Below, piece after piece: positions 20,001 to 28,522 of a DNA stretch of 64,000 bases (its first letter is position 1; each line of letters begins with the position of its first letter). The DNA is taken from contig NZ_JABXIN010000002.1 of the NCBI RefSeq assembly GCF_013373065.1, positions 1 to 64,000 of the forward strand. Reading direction: 5' to 3'. The notes under the pieces were generated by a model. The model saw only the letters and a program-made list of their open reading frames with translations. It did not search any database and had not been told where the DNA came from. This DNA comes from Algoriphagus sp. (GTDB taxonomy: Bacteria; Bacteroidota; Bacteroidia; Cytophagales; Cyclobacteriaceae). The translations under genes were made by a program, and so were the position numbers.

Positions 20001-20381
20001 GTTCTGGAGGCAAATCATTTGGAATCGGGAGTTTTGATCAATTTGGGTCAGGGGAATTTTGAATGGAAATCATTTCCAAGAGAAGCTCAGAAATCCTGGA
20101 TTTTTGCGAGCCAGGTATATGATTTCAACCAAGATGGGATCGTCGATATCCTTTTAGGGGGGAATTTAGCAGGAGTAAAACCTCAAATTGGAAAATCGGA
20201 CGCTAGCTATGGAGAGTTATTGCTCGGAAAGGGTGATGGAAGTTTTGAATTTGTCCCTAATCGATCTCTTGGACTTAAACTGGAAGGAGATATCCGACAT
20301 TTTGAAATTCTTCAACCGGGTCACCTCCTAGTTGTAAAAAATAATGCCTCCGCAGAAATCTGGAATTATGATTGGAAATAA
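17082..20381 (+). CDS. FG-GAP/VCBS repeat lipoprotein with ASPIC/UnbV domain (CRTAC1-like), copy 2
   Basis: 1,099 residues, lipobox IFSC (Cys17), with the same layout as copy 1. Repeats include DVNQDGLLDIY, DINGDGLLDIY, DYDKDGDLDVY, DINGDGLLDIF and DLNNDGFPDLV, an ASPIC segment near residue 555 (ITIGLGEIVQLDELIVTWPD), and then a second repeat half with DVNGDGLDDLY, DANGDGALDLF and DFNQDGIVDIL. Whole motifs such as FFDYDKDGDLD, EATDWSWGALIFD and NDFFERDYLYINNQDG are shared with copy 1, so the two arose by duplication. The start overlaps the small lipoprotein stop by four bases. Confidence 0.88.
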   Translation: MSKKWPIAIVILLIFSCTTVEKNEPTLFQELDPSQSGIDFRNDLSFDEDFNIFTYRNYYNGGGVALGDVNQDGLLDIYFTANLSSNKLYLNKGNLQFEDVTEKAGVGGKRAWSTGVAMADINGDGLLDIYVCNSGDISGDNKQNELFINQGDGTFSEEAEKYGLADQGFSTHAVFFDYDKDGDLDVYLLNNSYQAIGSFNKMQNERPNRDPVGGDKLFRNDGERFTDVSEEAGIYGSIIGFGLGITIGDVNQDTWPDIFISNDFFERDYLYINNQDGTFTESLESAMRSISAASMGADIADINGDGLLDIFVTDMLPEPLERLKQVTTFENWDKFQFNKNHGYHYQYSRNMLHINNGDGTFSEMGRMANVEATDWSWGALIFDMDSDGLRDLFVANGIYQDITDLDYLNFIDDEETKVKIITGEGVDYRALIDPIPVNPVSNYAFHNEGDLRFINKANEWGLGEPIHSNGAAYGDLNNDGFPDLVVNNVNREAQLFINQTPSLLPKNHFIQLNLIGKGKNTEAIGTKVLAKSNDQVFYQEQMPNRGFQSSVDPKITIGLGEIVQLDELIVTWPDNSRTVLQNVPADQLLELRWEDANDFEPIEENPKASIFSKDNSQKLNFTHQENPFVDFDRDRLTYHMFSTEGPAFVKADVNGDGLDDLYFGGAKGFSGQLFLGKINGEFIPSAQVAFEQDAPSEDTDALFFDANGDGALDLFVTSGGNEFPLYSQDLADRLYLNDGDGNFTKETNAGFLAVKGSSSVAQVIDINEDGKPDLFVGERLVPFVYGAPANSHIWVNDGTGKFEEKTSELAPQLQELGMITDANWVDWDSDGKSDLVLVGDWMAPTFFRNTGGQLEKIEMPEMENLKGWYRSLEVADLNQDNLPDLILGNQGLNTRFKANSEQSIQLYLNDFDQNGSIEQVFTVVEDGVISPYTLKHELEMQIPSIKKKYIKYSNYNNQTLNQIFNSDVLSKSIVLEANHLESGVLINLGQGNFEWKSFPREAQKSWIFASQVYDFNQDGIVDILLGGNLAGVKPQIGKSDASYGELLLGKGDGSFEFVPNRSLGLKLEGDIRHFEILQPGHLLVVKNNASAEIWNYDWK

Positions 20382-23300
20382 GTTTTCAGAGATCATTCTT
20401 ATCAGTTTGGGAGCACTCTTTTTGTTTTCTTGTAAGCAGGAAGAGAGGAGTCCGAAATTATTTGAATTGCTTTCTTCGGAACAAACCGGGATAACCTTTG
20501 AAAATCGATTGGTTTCCACCGATTCCATGAATATTCTGGAATACTTGTATTTCTACAACGGAGGAGGTGTAGCAGCGGGCGATATCAATAATGATGGCTT
20601 GGTGGACCTATTTTTTTCCGGAAATCAAGTTCCAAGTAAACTCTATCTGAACAAAGGAAATTTCCAATTTGAAGACATTAGCGAAAGTGCTGGAATCTCC
20701 GAAATGGGAGGCTGGTCCAATGGAGCAACCTTTGCCGATGTAAATGGAGATGGATTCTTGGATTTGTATGTGAGTCAAGTCTCTGGATACAAAGGAATTG
20801 AAGGAAAAAACCGACTTTGGATCAATCAAGGTGATTTAACCTTTGAGGAACAGGGAGAAGCGTATGGGGTGGATTTTAGAGGGTTTGGAACTCATGCGGC
20901 ATTTTTTGACTATGACCGGGATGGAGACTTAGACCTATACCTTTTGAATCATGGTGTCAAATCTCCAGAAGTTTTCGCAAAATCAGAAAACCGTTTTATC
21001 TCCTATGAAGGAGGCGATAAACTTCTAGAAAATCTATCTGCACAAGGGGAAGAACGATTTTTAGATGCCACACAAGAATCAGGAATCTATTCCAGCATTT
21101 TGGGTTTTGGTTTAGGGGTAGCTGTAGAAGACTTCAATCAAGATGGTTGGCCAGATATCTACGTCTCCAATGACTTCACCGAAAATGATTACCTCTATTT
21201 AAATCAACAGGATGGTACATTTAAGGAGTCTTTAGAAGATTGGATTGCCAATACCTCTCGCTATTCCATGGGAAACGATGCCGCAGATTTGAATGGAGAT
21301 GGATTGCCGGAAATCTTCACCACCGACATGCTGCCGGAAGATCCAGAAATTTGGATGAAGTCTGTCGGAGAGGATAAGGTAGAGGTTTACCAAATCAAAA
21401 AGCAATTCAACTACGCAGATCAATACGTCCGTAATAATCTCCAATTGAATCGAGGTGAAAAAGGATTTAGTGAAATAGCACTTTATTCTGGAGTATATGC
21501 TTCCGACTGGAGCTGGTCTCCTCTGCTTTGGGACATGGACAATGATGGCTTCGCGGACATCCATATTACAAATGGTATTGTGAAGCGGCCAAATGATTTG
21601 GATTTCATCCAATACTCTCAGGAAGCGGATCCAAAAATGACCTTAAGTGAGCTTCGTAAAAGGCAAATCGACATGCTTCCCAGTGTGAAGCTTCCTAATT
21701 ACACCTTCCGCAATTTGGGAGATCTTAGGTTTATTTCAATGTCTAGCGAATGGGGTCTCGATCAACCTTCCTATTCCAATGGCAGTACCTTTGCTGATTT
21801 GGATAATGATGGCGATCTGGAACTAATTATCAATAATCTGGATCAGGAAGCCTTCATCTACCAAAACCGCAGCGATCAGACGGGGAATCATTTTCTCCGA
21901 ATCAACCTTTCCAGTCCAGAGTTTAACTCTTTCGGTATTGGCGCAGAAGTCACCCTTTTTGCTCCCGAAAAAATCTTCCGCCAACGACTTAGCACTTCTC
22001 GCGGATTCCAATCTGGAACCTCCACTACCCTAGTTTTTGGTTTGGGCGAAATAGAAAAAATTGATTCTATTCAGGTTGTATGGCCAGAAGGGGGCCGGGA
22101 AATTTTTGAGGCAATCCCAGTCAACACAACATTAACCTTAAAAAAGGGAGATGGAAAAGGGATTTCGGAAATCACTAATCCAATCAAATCAGACTACCGC
22201 TCTCCTATTGATTGGAAGCATATCGAAAAAACCGAAATCAGAGAATCAGATCGAGAATACCTACTTCCTAGAAGTTATGCATCCGAAGGTCCTGCTATTG
22301 CTATTGGCGATGTAAATGGAGACGGACTGGAAGACCTATATCTCGGGGGAGCAAAGGATCAACCTGGAGAAATTCACCTCCAACAAACGGATGGAAGTTT
22401 CCAAAAAATAGAAAATCCCATCTTCGATCAATTAGCCAAGGCTGAGGATGTCGTCGCTTTATTTTCAGATTTAAATGGAGATGGAAACCTTGATCTGTAT
22501 GTGGGAAGTGGTGGAAATGAAGAGCAGCAAGGCAATCTTTTCCTCTTTGATCGTGTGTTCTTTGGCGACGGAACAGGGTCATTTCGCTTCTCTCCAAATT
22601 CTCTTCCTCCCCTTGGAGAAAACACCTCCACCATTGCTCCAATTGATATCAATCTGGATGGAGCAATTGACCTCTTTATCGGCGCCTCCAATGTCCCCGG
22701 TGATTATGGGGCTGAACCAAAGAGTTACCTTCTTGTAAACAATGGCAGAGGCCAATTTCAAGAGCAAACAGAAATCTTGTTCGGAGAAAACAGGCACTTT
22801 GGAATGGTGAATGACGCCGTTTGGACTGATCTAAATAGAGACGGCACTGAAGAACTGGTACTTGCAGGTGAATGGCAGGGTGTTCGGATTTTTTCTAAAA
22901 ATGGAGACCGATTCGAAGAACAATTATATCCGGGACTGGAGTATTCCTCCGGTTGGATTCAATCCATTCTGATTGAAGATATCAATGGTGATGGACTTCT
23001 GGATATTCTTACAGGAAATCTGGGTCTTAATTCCAAATTGAAGTCCAGCAAAGAAAACCCTGTCATCCTTTATCATGCGGATTTTGATCAAAATGAAAAA
23101 GCCGAACCGCTAATTTTTCACTACATGGGTGAAAAATTGGTGCCTTTTGTAACAAGAGACGACTTGATTAAGCAAATCCCCGGAATCAAAAAGTTACACC
23201 CCTCCTATCAGGAATATGCCAAAATCCAGCGACCGGAAGACCTTTTCTCAAGAGAGGCCCTGGACCTAGCTGATAAAAAAGAAGCTGTAGAATTCCGGTC

Positions 23301-23634
23301 TGGCGCTTATTTGCACCAGCAAGGCGGCTCTTTTGAATTTGTTCCTTTTCCTTGGGAGCAGCAATTGAGCCCTATAGTTTCCATGCTATGGGATGAGACC
23401 ACAAAAACCCTTTATCTCGGAGGGAATTTCTCAGGATATCGAGTGGATCTTGGAAAAAATAACGGGCAATCTATTTCTGCATTGAAATGGTCGAAAGAAA
23501 ACTGGGAAGCAGTCGGACTAGCACCGACTGTACCCCTTCAAGCCGAAATACGGCATATTCTAGCAATTGATAAAGAAATCATCGCTGTATCGAATGATGG
23601 TCCGATTTTTTATGTTAAGGTTTCTAAGGAATGA
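20368..23634 (+). CDS. FG-GAP/VCBS repeat lipoprotein with ASPIC/UnbV domain (CRTAC1-like), copy 3
   Basis: 1,088 residues from ATG 20368. An in-frame ATG at 20344 would add eight residues and deepen the overlap with copy 2 from 14 to 38 bases. The lipobox is FLFSC (Cys22). Repeats run DINNDGLVDLF, DVNGDGFLDLY, DYDRDGDLDLY, DLNGDGLPEIF, DMDNDGFADIH and DLDNDGDLELI. The ASPIC segment (LVFGLGEIEKIDSIQVVWPE) is near residue 555, and a second half follows with DVNGDGLEDLY and DINGDGLLDIL. It is the most diverged of the three: the copy 1/2 motif DWSWGALIFD reads DWSWSPLLWD here. It ends the overlapping run of genes; the haloperoxidase-like gene is 119 bases on. Confidence 0.87.
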   Translation: MIGNKFSEIILISLGALFLFSCKQEERSPKLFELLSSEQTGITFENRLVSTDSMNILEYLYFYNGGGVAAGDINNDGLVDLFFSGNQVPSKLYLNKGNFQFEDISESAGISEMGGWSNGATFADVNGDGFLDLYVSQVSGYKGIEGKNRLWINQGDLTFEEQGEAYGVDFRGFGTHAAFFDYDRDGDLDLYLLNHGVKSPEVFAKSENRFISYEGGDKLLENLSAQGEERFLDATQESGIYSSILGFGLGVAVEDFNQDGWPDIYVSNDFTENDYLYLNQQDGTFKESLEDWIANTSRYSMGNDAADLNGDGLPEIFTTDMLPEDPEIWMKSVGEDKVEVYQIKKQFNYADQYVRNNLQLNRGEKGFSEIALYSGVYASDWSWSPLLWDMDNDGFADIHITNGIVKRPNDLDFIQYSQEADPKMTLSELRKRQIDMLPSVKLPNYTFRNLGDLRFISMSSEWGLDQPSYSNGSTFADLDNDGDLELIINNLDQEAFIYQNRSDQTGNHFLRINLSSPEFNSFGIGAEVTLFAPEKIFRQRLSTSRGFQSGTSTTLVFGLGEIEKIDSIQVVWPEGGREIFEAIPVNTTLTLKKGDGKGISEITNPIKSDYRSPIDWKHIEKTEIRESDREYLLPRSYASEGPAIAIGDVNGDGLEDLYLGGAKDQPGEIHLQQTDGSFQKIENPIFDQLAKAEDVVALFSDLNGDGNLDLYVGSGGNEEQQGNLFLFDRVFFGDGTGSFRFSPNSLPPLGENTSTIAPIDINLDGAIDLFIGASNVPGDYGAEPKSYLLVNNGRGQFQEQTEILFGENRHFGMVNDAVWTDLNRDGTEELVLAGEWQGVRIFSKNGDRFEEQLYPGLEYSSGWIQSILIEDINGDGLLDILTGNLGLNSKLKSSKENPVILYHADFDQNEKAEPLIFHYMGEKLVPFVTRDDLIKQIPGIKKLHPSYQEYAKIQRPEDLFSREALDLADKKEAVEFRSGAYLHQQGGSFEFVPFPWEQQLSPIVSMLWDETTKTLYLGGNFSGYRVDLGKNNGQSISALKWSKENWEAVGLAPTVPLQAEIRHILAIDKEIIAVSNDGPIFYVKVSKE

Positions 23635-23753
23635 TAAAAATCATTGTCCACAACAAGATTTTCAACCTACATTTGCTCACCTCGTTTAGCTTATTGGCTT
23701 GAGTCCAGCACATTAATTCCATAAATTACCGATTAATTAAAAGTAGATTTCTT

Positions 23754-25094
23754 ATGCGCATTCAGCGATTCATTTATATCCTATTAATCCTAGGTGTAGC
23801 CGCCTGCCAAAAACAGGTAGATTATAGTCAGGCAATTACCGATGGCTATTACCTCAGTGAGGCGCAAGACCGAATCACAGAAGTGATTATCCACGATATA
23901 TTTTCTCCGCCCGTTGCGGCCAGAATTTATTCCTACTCATCGCTTGCTGCATATGAAGTAGCTGCTGCAACTGACCCGTCATATGAATCCCTTTTGGGAC
24001 AGCTCAAAGGTTCGGAAAAAACCAATTTCGAAGTTCCACAGGATATTTATCCTCCTTTAGCGGCCTTAGCGGCCTATTATCATACCGGAACTTCTTTAAT
24101 CTTTTCAGAAGATATGGTTAACGCCCATCGGGATACAGCTTTCGAGGAGCTTCGAGAAAAGGGAATTCCGGACGATGTATTTGAAGCTTCTGTAGAATTT
24201 GGGCAGCAGGTAGGAAATGCTATTTTGGCTTATTCTAAGAAAGACAATTATCATGAAAGCCGATCATTTCCGAAATACACTGTGACAAACCTACCAGGTA
24301 CTTGGGAACCTACCCCTCCAGCTTACATGGAAGGAATAGAACCGCATTGGAGAACTATCCGAACTTACGTAATTGATTCTGCCGCACAGTTCAAGGTATC
24401 TCCACCACCACCTTTCTCGACTGATCCAAATTCAGAATTTTACAAGTTGGCCTATGAGGTTTATGAAACGGTAAATAATGCAGATAAGGAAAAACTGGAC
24501 ATCGCGATGTTCTGGGATTGCAATCCTTACAAAATGAATGTAAAGGGGCATGTGATGTTCGCGGAGAAAAAAATAACTCCAGGAGGTCACTGGATGAGTA
24601 TCGCCGCCATCGCATCCAAAACCGCCAACGCCGACTGGAAAAAGACTGCTGAAGCTTTTGCTTTGACTGGAATATCCCTTCATGATGCCTTTGTTGCCTG
24701 TTGGGATGAAAAATACCGAAGCATTTTGATCCGTCCGGAAACCTACATCAATCAATACATTGATGAGGAATGGGTCCCAGTCTTACAAACTCCGCCATTC
24801 CCAGAACACACAAGTGGGCACAGTGTGGCTTCCACTGCAGCAGCTTATACCCTGACCCAGCTTTTTGGTGAAGATTTCCATTTTGTGGATAGTTCGGAAG
24901 TAGAGTATGGACTTCCTATTCGAGAATATAATTCCTTCATGGAAGCCTCTTCAGAAGCTGCGATTTCAAGATTATATGGCGGAATTCATTACATGCCAGC
25001 AATTGAAGAAGGTGTTTGGCAAGGGAAAAAAGTGGGAGAGCTTATTTGGTCGCGAATTAGCACCAAGCCTCAAAATATCGCAGAAAACAAGTAA
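23754..25094 (+). CDS. Vanadium-dependent haloperoxidase / PAP2-fold lipoprotein
   Basis: 446 residues with a lipoprotein signal, lipobox VAAC (Cys18), so it should be exported and membrane-anchored. All residues of the vanadate/phosphate pocket are present in the right order: Lys320 with Arg327 (K-x6-RP), Ser354-Gly355-His356 in PEHTSGHS, and Arg406 with His412 (SR-x5-H). Family members oxidise halides with hydrogen peroxide or act as acid phosphatases; the sequence alone cannot decide which. It closes the SusCD/FG-GAP block on the same strand and is followed by its own terminator. Its place next to CRTAC1-like lipoproteins suggests a joint extracellular function, which is inference. Confidence 0.88.
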   Translation: MRIQRFIYILLILGVAACQKQVDYSQAITDGYYLSEAQDRITEVIIHDIFSPPVAARIYSYSSLAAYEVAAATDPSYESLLGQLKGSEKTNFEVPQDIYPPLAALAAYYHTGTSLIFSEDMVNAHRDTAFEELREKGIPDDVFEASVEFGQQVGNAILAYSKKDNYHESRSFPKYTVTNLPGTWEPTPPAYMEGIEPHWRTIRTYVIDSAAQFKVSPPPPFSTDPNSEFYKLAYEVYETVNNADKEKLDIAMFWDCNPYKMNVKGHVMFAEKKITPGGHWMSIAAIASKTANADWKKTAEAFALTGISLHDAFVACWDEKYRSILIRPETYINQYIDEEWVPVLQTPPFPEHTSGHSVASTAAAYTLTQLFGEDFHFVDSSEVEYGLPIREYNSFMEASSEAAISRLYGGIHYMPAIEEGVWQGKKVGELIWSRISTKPQNIAENK

Positions 25095-25100
25095 ATTAAG

Positions 25101-25124
25101 CAGCCCAAAAGGGCTGTTTTTTTT
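25101..25124 (+). terminator. Terminator after the haloperoxidase-like gene
   Basis: CAGCCC, AAAA loop, GGGCTG, then eight T. It ends the transcript of the SusCD-associated block. Confidence 0.88.
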
Positions 25125-25150
25125 GTTTCACCCAAAACCAAATCTGATTT

Positions 25151-26275
25151 ATGGCCAATCCAATTTGGATTATGACTTCAGCTTTCGATCAGCTGAATCT
25201 CGAACAAACCATCGAAAAGGCAAGCGAAATTGGTGTTCAAGGATTAGACCTTTGTGTCTTTCGGAGAGACGGAACCCGAGATGATTTTGTCGCGACGCAT
25301 TTGGATTATGAAAATTTCGGTCCTGCAGATGCCTCTAGACTAATTGACCAATTCAATACTGCATCTTTAAGACTTTCTATCGGAGCATTCGAAAATCTGA
25401 TCGGCGGCGATCCTGAGCAACGGATCAAAAACCAAAACCATCTCCTACGTTTGATTCGAATGGCTTATTTGCTGGGAGGTGACGAAAATGATGTGAAAGT
25501 CGGAACCTTTGTTGGATATAATCATGAATTAGGGAACCAAAATGGAGGATTCGAAAAAAACTTATTGAAGTATCAGAAAATTTTCGCTCCCATTATCAAA
25601 TATGCCGAGGATCTAGGAGTGACAATTTTATATGAGAACTGCCCTATGGAGGGCTGGAGGAGTTCGGGTTATTTCGGAACCTACAACAATCTTCCTGGAG
25701 TATTGGCTGCAAGAAAATTAATGTATGAATTGATCCCTTCTCCGAATCATGGGGAAATCTACGATCCTTCACATGATATCTGGCAGCATACCGATCCAGT
25801 TGAAGTTATTCGCCATACAGACATGAATCGATTGAAGCGCATTCACGTCAAATCTACACGAAACAACCCGGATCCTTACTGGGGCAATATGTACCCCATG
25901 CATCAAATTCCAGCAGATTGGGCAAAAAAAGCAGGAATCTCATCCAGTACTAATCCTTGGGATCGGCATCATTATGAAGCCACCTTACCAGGATTTGGAT
26001 TGGGAGACAATCTGGACTGGAGAGCCTTTGTAAATATTTTGAAAGATAAAGGCTTTACAGGCCCATTTGAAATTGAAAATGAGGCTTTACTTTCCAAGCA
26101 AACCGGGAAAATGGGTGCCATTGTGCAGGGATGTAAGGCAGCTGTTCAAAATCTTGCCCCTCTCCTTTATAGTTTGAGTGACGAAGGCTGGACTTATCCA
26201 ACTGAAGCGTATAAACCGCTGGTTCAGGTCGACCGGAAAGACATTCCTCTACGAACAATGGATGAACTCCTCTGA
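25151..26275 (+). CDS. Sugar phosphate isomerase/epimerase family (xylose isomerase-like TIM barrel)
   Basis: 374 residues without a signal peptide, so cytoplasmic. The layout fits the AP endonuclease 2/xylose isomerase-like TIM-barrel family: an early barrel strand GVQGLDLCVF, then TILYENCPMEG, EIYDPSHDIWQ, KRIHVKSTR and a final GPFEIENEALL. The acidic and His residues at strand ends (Glu in YENC, Asp and His in DPSHD, His in IHVK, Glu in EIENE) form the usual divalent metal site. The family interconverts keto/aldo sugars or their derivatives; the substrate cannot be read from the sequence. It lies downstream of the haloperoxidase terminator and converges on rnhA with a 6-base gap. Confidence 0.82.
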   Translation: MANPIWIMTSAFDQLNLEQTIEKASEIGVQGLDLCVFRRDGTRDDFVATHLDYENFGPADASRLIDQFNTASLRLSIGAFENLIGGDPEQRIKNQNHLLRLIRMAYLLGGDENDVKVGTFVGYNHELGNQNGGFEKNLLKYQKIFAPIIKYAEDLGVTILYENCPMEGWRSSGYFGTYNNLPGVLAARKLMYELIPSPNHGEIYDPSHDIWQHTDPVEVIRHTDMNRLKRIHVKSTRNNPDPYWGNMYPMHQIPADWAKKAGISSSTNPWDRHHYEATLPGFGLGDNLDWRAFVNILKDKGFTGPFEIENEALLSKQTGKMGAIVQGCKAAVQNLAPLLYSLSDEGWTYPTEAYKPLVQVDRKDIPLRTMDELL

Positions 26276-26292
26276 CTCTTCTCAGGAGTTTT
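26265..26292. terminator. Possible bidirectional terminator between convergent genes
   Basis: AACTCCT and AGGAGTT are separated by a 12-base loop and overlap the ends of both convergent genes. The T-run after the stem is short, so efficiency is doubtful. Confidence 0.4.
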
Positions 26293-26737
26293 CTGCTTCG
26301 TAAACTTGATCTATCTTTAAATTCGGACCTTCGGCTGCAGCCACCGCGAGCTGATCACAACGCTCATTTTCTGGGTGACCTGCATGTCCCTTCACCCAAA
26401 TGAATTTGGGTTTGTATTTTAAATGGAGGGGAATATATTGTCGCCAAAGGTCCGGATTTTTTTTATCCTTGAAGCCCTTTTTTTGCCAACCCCACAACCA
26501 GCCTTTTTCGATAGCGTCTACTACATATTTACTGTCCGAATAAATCGTCACGGGAATATCCGGAAGTTTTATTTCCTGCAAAGCCCGAATCACGGCCAGC
26601 AATTCCATCCGGTTGTTGGTAGTCAACCGATACCCTTCGGAAAGCTCTTTCCTATGATGTTTAAATTTCAGAACCACTCCATAGCCTCCCGGGCCTGGAT
26701 TCCCCTTGGCAGCTCCATCCGTAAAAATTGTAATCAT
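26282..26737 (-). CDS. rnhA: Ribonuclease HI
   Basis: A 151-residue RNase HI, which cuts the RNA strand of RNA-DNA hybrids. It begins MITIFTDGAAKGNPGPGGYG. The four catalytic acids are Asp7, Glu45 (NNRMEL), Asp68 (YSDSKYV) and Asp128 (GHPENERCDQLA), and the His loop GHAGH precedes the last. Length is close to the E. coli enzyme. It lies 26 bases downstream of the MarC-family gene on the same strand. Confidence 0.96.
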   Translation of the reverse strand: MITIFTDGAAKGNPGPGGYGVVLKFKHHRKELSEGYRLTTNNRMELLAVIRALQEIKLPDIPVTIYSDSKYVVDAIEKGWLWGWQKKGFKDKKNPDLWRQYIPLHLKYKPKFIWVKGHAGHPENERCDQLAVAAAEGPNLKIDQVYEAENS

Positions 26738-26763
26738 TCCGTAAAGAAAAGGAATTTGGGCTC

Positions 26764-27345
26764 TTAGACAATTTCCATGGGAAAGGCATTGGTCTTGAAA
26801 ATCTTCACCGCAATGGAAAGGAGAATAATTCCAAAAATACGTCTCAAGACATCCAAGCCAGTTTTACCTAGCTTTCGCTCCAACCAAGAGGTACTTTTTA
26901 ACACAGCATAGACCAAAAGCAAATTCAAAACAATTCCAATGGCAATATTCAATTGAGCGTACTCCGCCTTCAAGGTCAAAATGGTGGTTAGGGTTCCCGC
27001 TCCTGCGATTAAGGGAAAAGCGATAGGGACAATGGAAGCACCTGAGGAGGCTTCAGGATCAGGTTTAAACAATTCGATACCCAAAATCATCTCAGCACCC
27101 AAAGCAAAAATGATCAAAGCACCGGCAATGGCAAAGTCATCAACTCCAATTCCAAATAAGCCTAAAATTGATTTCCCACCAAGTAGGAACACAATCATTA
27201 ATACGCCAGCCGCCAACGTTGCTTTTCCGGACTGAATATGGCCAGCCTTCTTTCGCAAATTGATGATGATCGGAATAGATCCGAGTATATCTATCACCGA
27301 AAAGAGGATCAATGAAACCGATAAAATTTGCTTGAAGTCAATCAT
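26764..27345 (-). CDS. MarC family integral membrane protein
   Basis: 193 residues with six predicted membrane segments: residues about 8-28, 44-62, 68-88, 105-124, 131-150 and 165-183. The family features DILGSIPIIINLRKKAG near the start and PIAFPLIAGAGTLTTIL in the middle are clear. MarC proteins were once linked to multiple antibiotic resistance, but that role was not upheld, and the transported substrate is unknown. It is probably co-transcribed with rnhA downstream. Confidence 0.88.
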   Translation of the reverse strand: MIDFKQILSVSLILFSVIDILGSIPIIINLRKKAGHIQSGKATLAAGVLMIVFLLGGKSILGLFGIGVDDFAIAGALIIFALGAEMILGIELFKPDPEASSGASIVPIAFPLIAGAGTLTTILTLKAEYAQLNIAIGIVLNLLLVYAVLKSTSWLERKLGKTGLDVLRRIFGIILLSIAVKIFKTNAFPMEIV

Positions 27346-27454
27346 GCCGCAAAGCTACGCCAAATAAAATTTGCTTTGCAATATTTTACCAAGAGGATTT
27401 CTCTCCTATTCCTATTAAATGAGACTTAGCCTTATTTGACTTTTATACTTGCGC

Positions 27455-28510
27455 TCAGTATTTGCTCAAAAAAGCGATCAAACGATCAATTTCGATATCG
27501 GTAATGGCTGGAAAATTAGCTACACGAAACGAAGTGGGCTTTAAAGGTCCATAACCACTTCCCAATTGCATTCCTTCCACTTCGGCTGCTTTCTTCACTT
27601 CAGAAATCAAAGACTCCGTTCCAGTTACTCCGAGAACTGTTGTACTTCTTGTTTCCGCATTATCTACTAGAAGTCGAAGGCTTTTGCTATGGATGATACA
27701 CTGCTCAAGTTTTTTGATGCGATCCCGAAGTCGATGATCGATATGTTGGATCTCTGGAATATCCTGTAAAACCCGCTTGAGGAGATAAATTCCTAGGACA
27801 TTTGGGGTATAATGTGTTTGAAAAGAGCGGGCATTTTCTAGCATAAAGTTGAGGCTATTATACCTTCCTCGCTCTCCCTTTTCTTCTGTTTGCTTGATGG
27901 CTCTGGGAGAAAGAATCAAAATTCCCAATCCGGCGGGCAATCCAAAACATTTTTGGACGGAAGCATACCAAATGTCCGCCAATTCAAAGTTGAGTTCAAT
28001 CCCCGCCATACTAGATGTCGTATCCACAGCAATCAGCTTTTCGGGATATTTTTCACGAATCTGCTCCAAAATTTCCATCGGCACCTGTGTGGCGTTGGAG
28101 GTTTCATTTTGGGTAATCGCAATCAGATCAAATCCCTCTCCGATTTCTAAACCCGGAACATCAATTGCTTCATTGGCATCGATCTTAATCCCGGCGGTAT
28201 TGGGTAGAATGTGTTGGGCAAAATTGATCCACTTTTTCCCGAAAGAACCTGAGTAAATATGAAAGCTCGCCCGCTCTACGATAGACTGAGAAATAATTTC
28301 CCAATTCTCAGTGGCTGAAGAAGTAAATAAAAGCTGATAATCTTCCGGCATATGGAGCTTTTCCTGGAAAAGTCGCTGAACCTCCTGGTATAAATTCATA
28401 AAGGCAGCACTCCGGTGATTGGCACTGAGAATTCCTTCCTGATAAGCATCCTGAAGGTACTGAGGCATCATATCGTAGACCTTTGAAGGTCCTGCGGAAA
28501 AGGTAAGCAT
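27455..28510 (-). CDS. serC: Class V aminotransferase, phosphoserine transaminase type
   Basis: A 351-residue PLP enzyme. It starts MLTFSAGPSKVYD, the SerC-type start with the conserved GPS. The aldimine-forming Lys187 is in ASVQKCFGLPAG, preceded by Asp163 in AVDTTSSMAG, which pairs with the pyridine nitrogen. By family it converts 3-phosphohydroxypyruvate and glutamate to phosphoserine. The sequence is a divergent Bacteroidota-type SerC, so a related transaminase role is possible. It follows aroQ on the same strand with a 12-base gap. Confidence 0.78.
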   Translation of the reverse strand: MLTFSAGPSKVYDMMPQYLQDAYQEGILSANHRSAAFMNLYQEVQRLFQEKLHMPEDYQLLFTSSATENWEIISQSIVERASFHIYSGSFGKKWINFAQHILPNTAGIKIDANEAIDVPGLEIGEGFDLIAITQNETSNATQVPMEILEQIREKYPEKLIAVDTTSSMAGIELNFELADIWYASVQKCFGLPAGLGILILSPRAIKQTEEKGERGRYNSLNFMLENARSFQTHYTPNVLGIYLLKRVLQDIPEIQHIDHRLRDRIKKLEQCIIHSKSLRLLVDNAETRSTTVLGVTGTESLISEVKKAAEVEGMQLGSGYGPLKPTSFRVANFPAITDIEIDRLIAFLSKY

Positions 28511-28522
28511 AGGTTTGAAAAT

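Noticed and set aside
8686..25094. Ordinary polysaccharide utilisation locus
   Set aside because: No glycoside hydrolase, lyase, sulfatase or hybrid regulator lies in or near the SusCD block.
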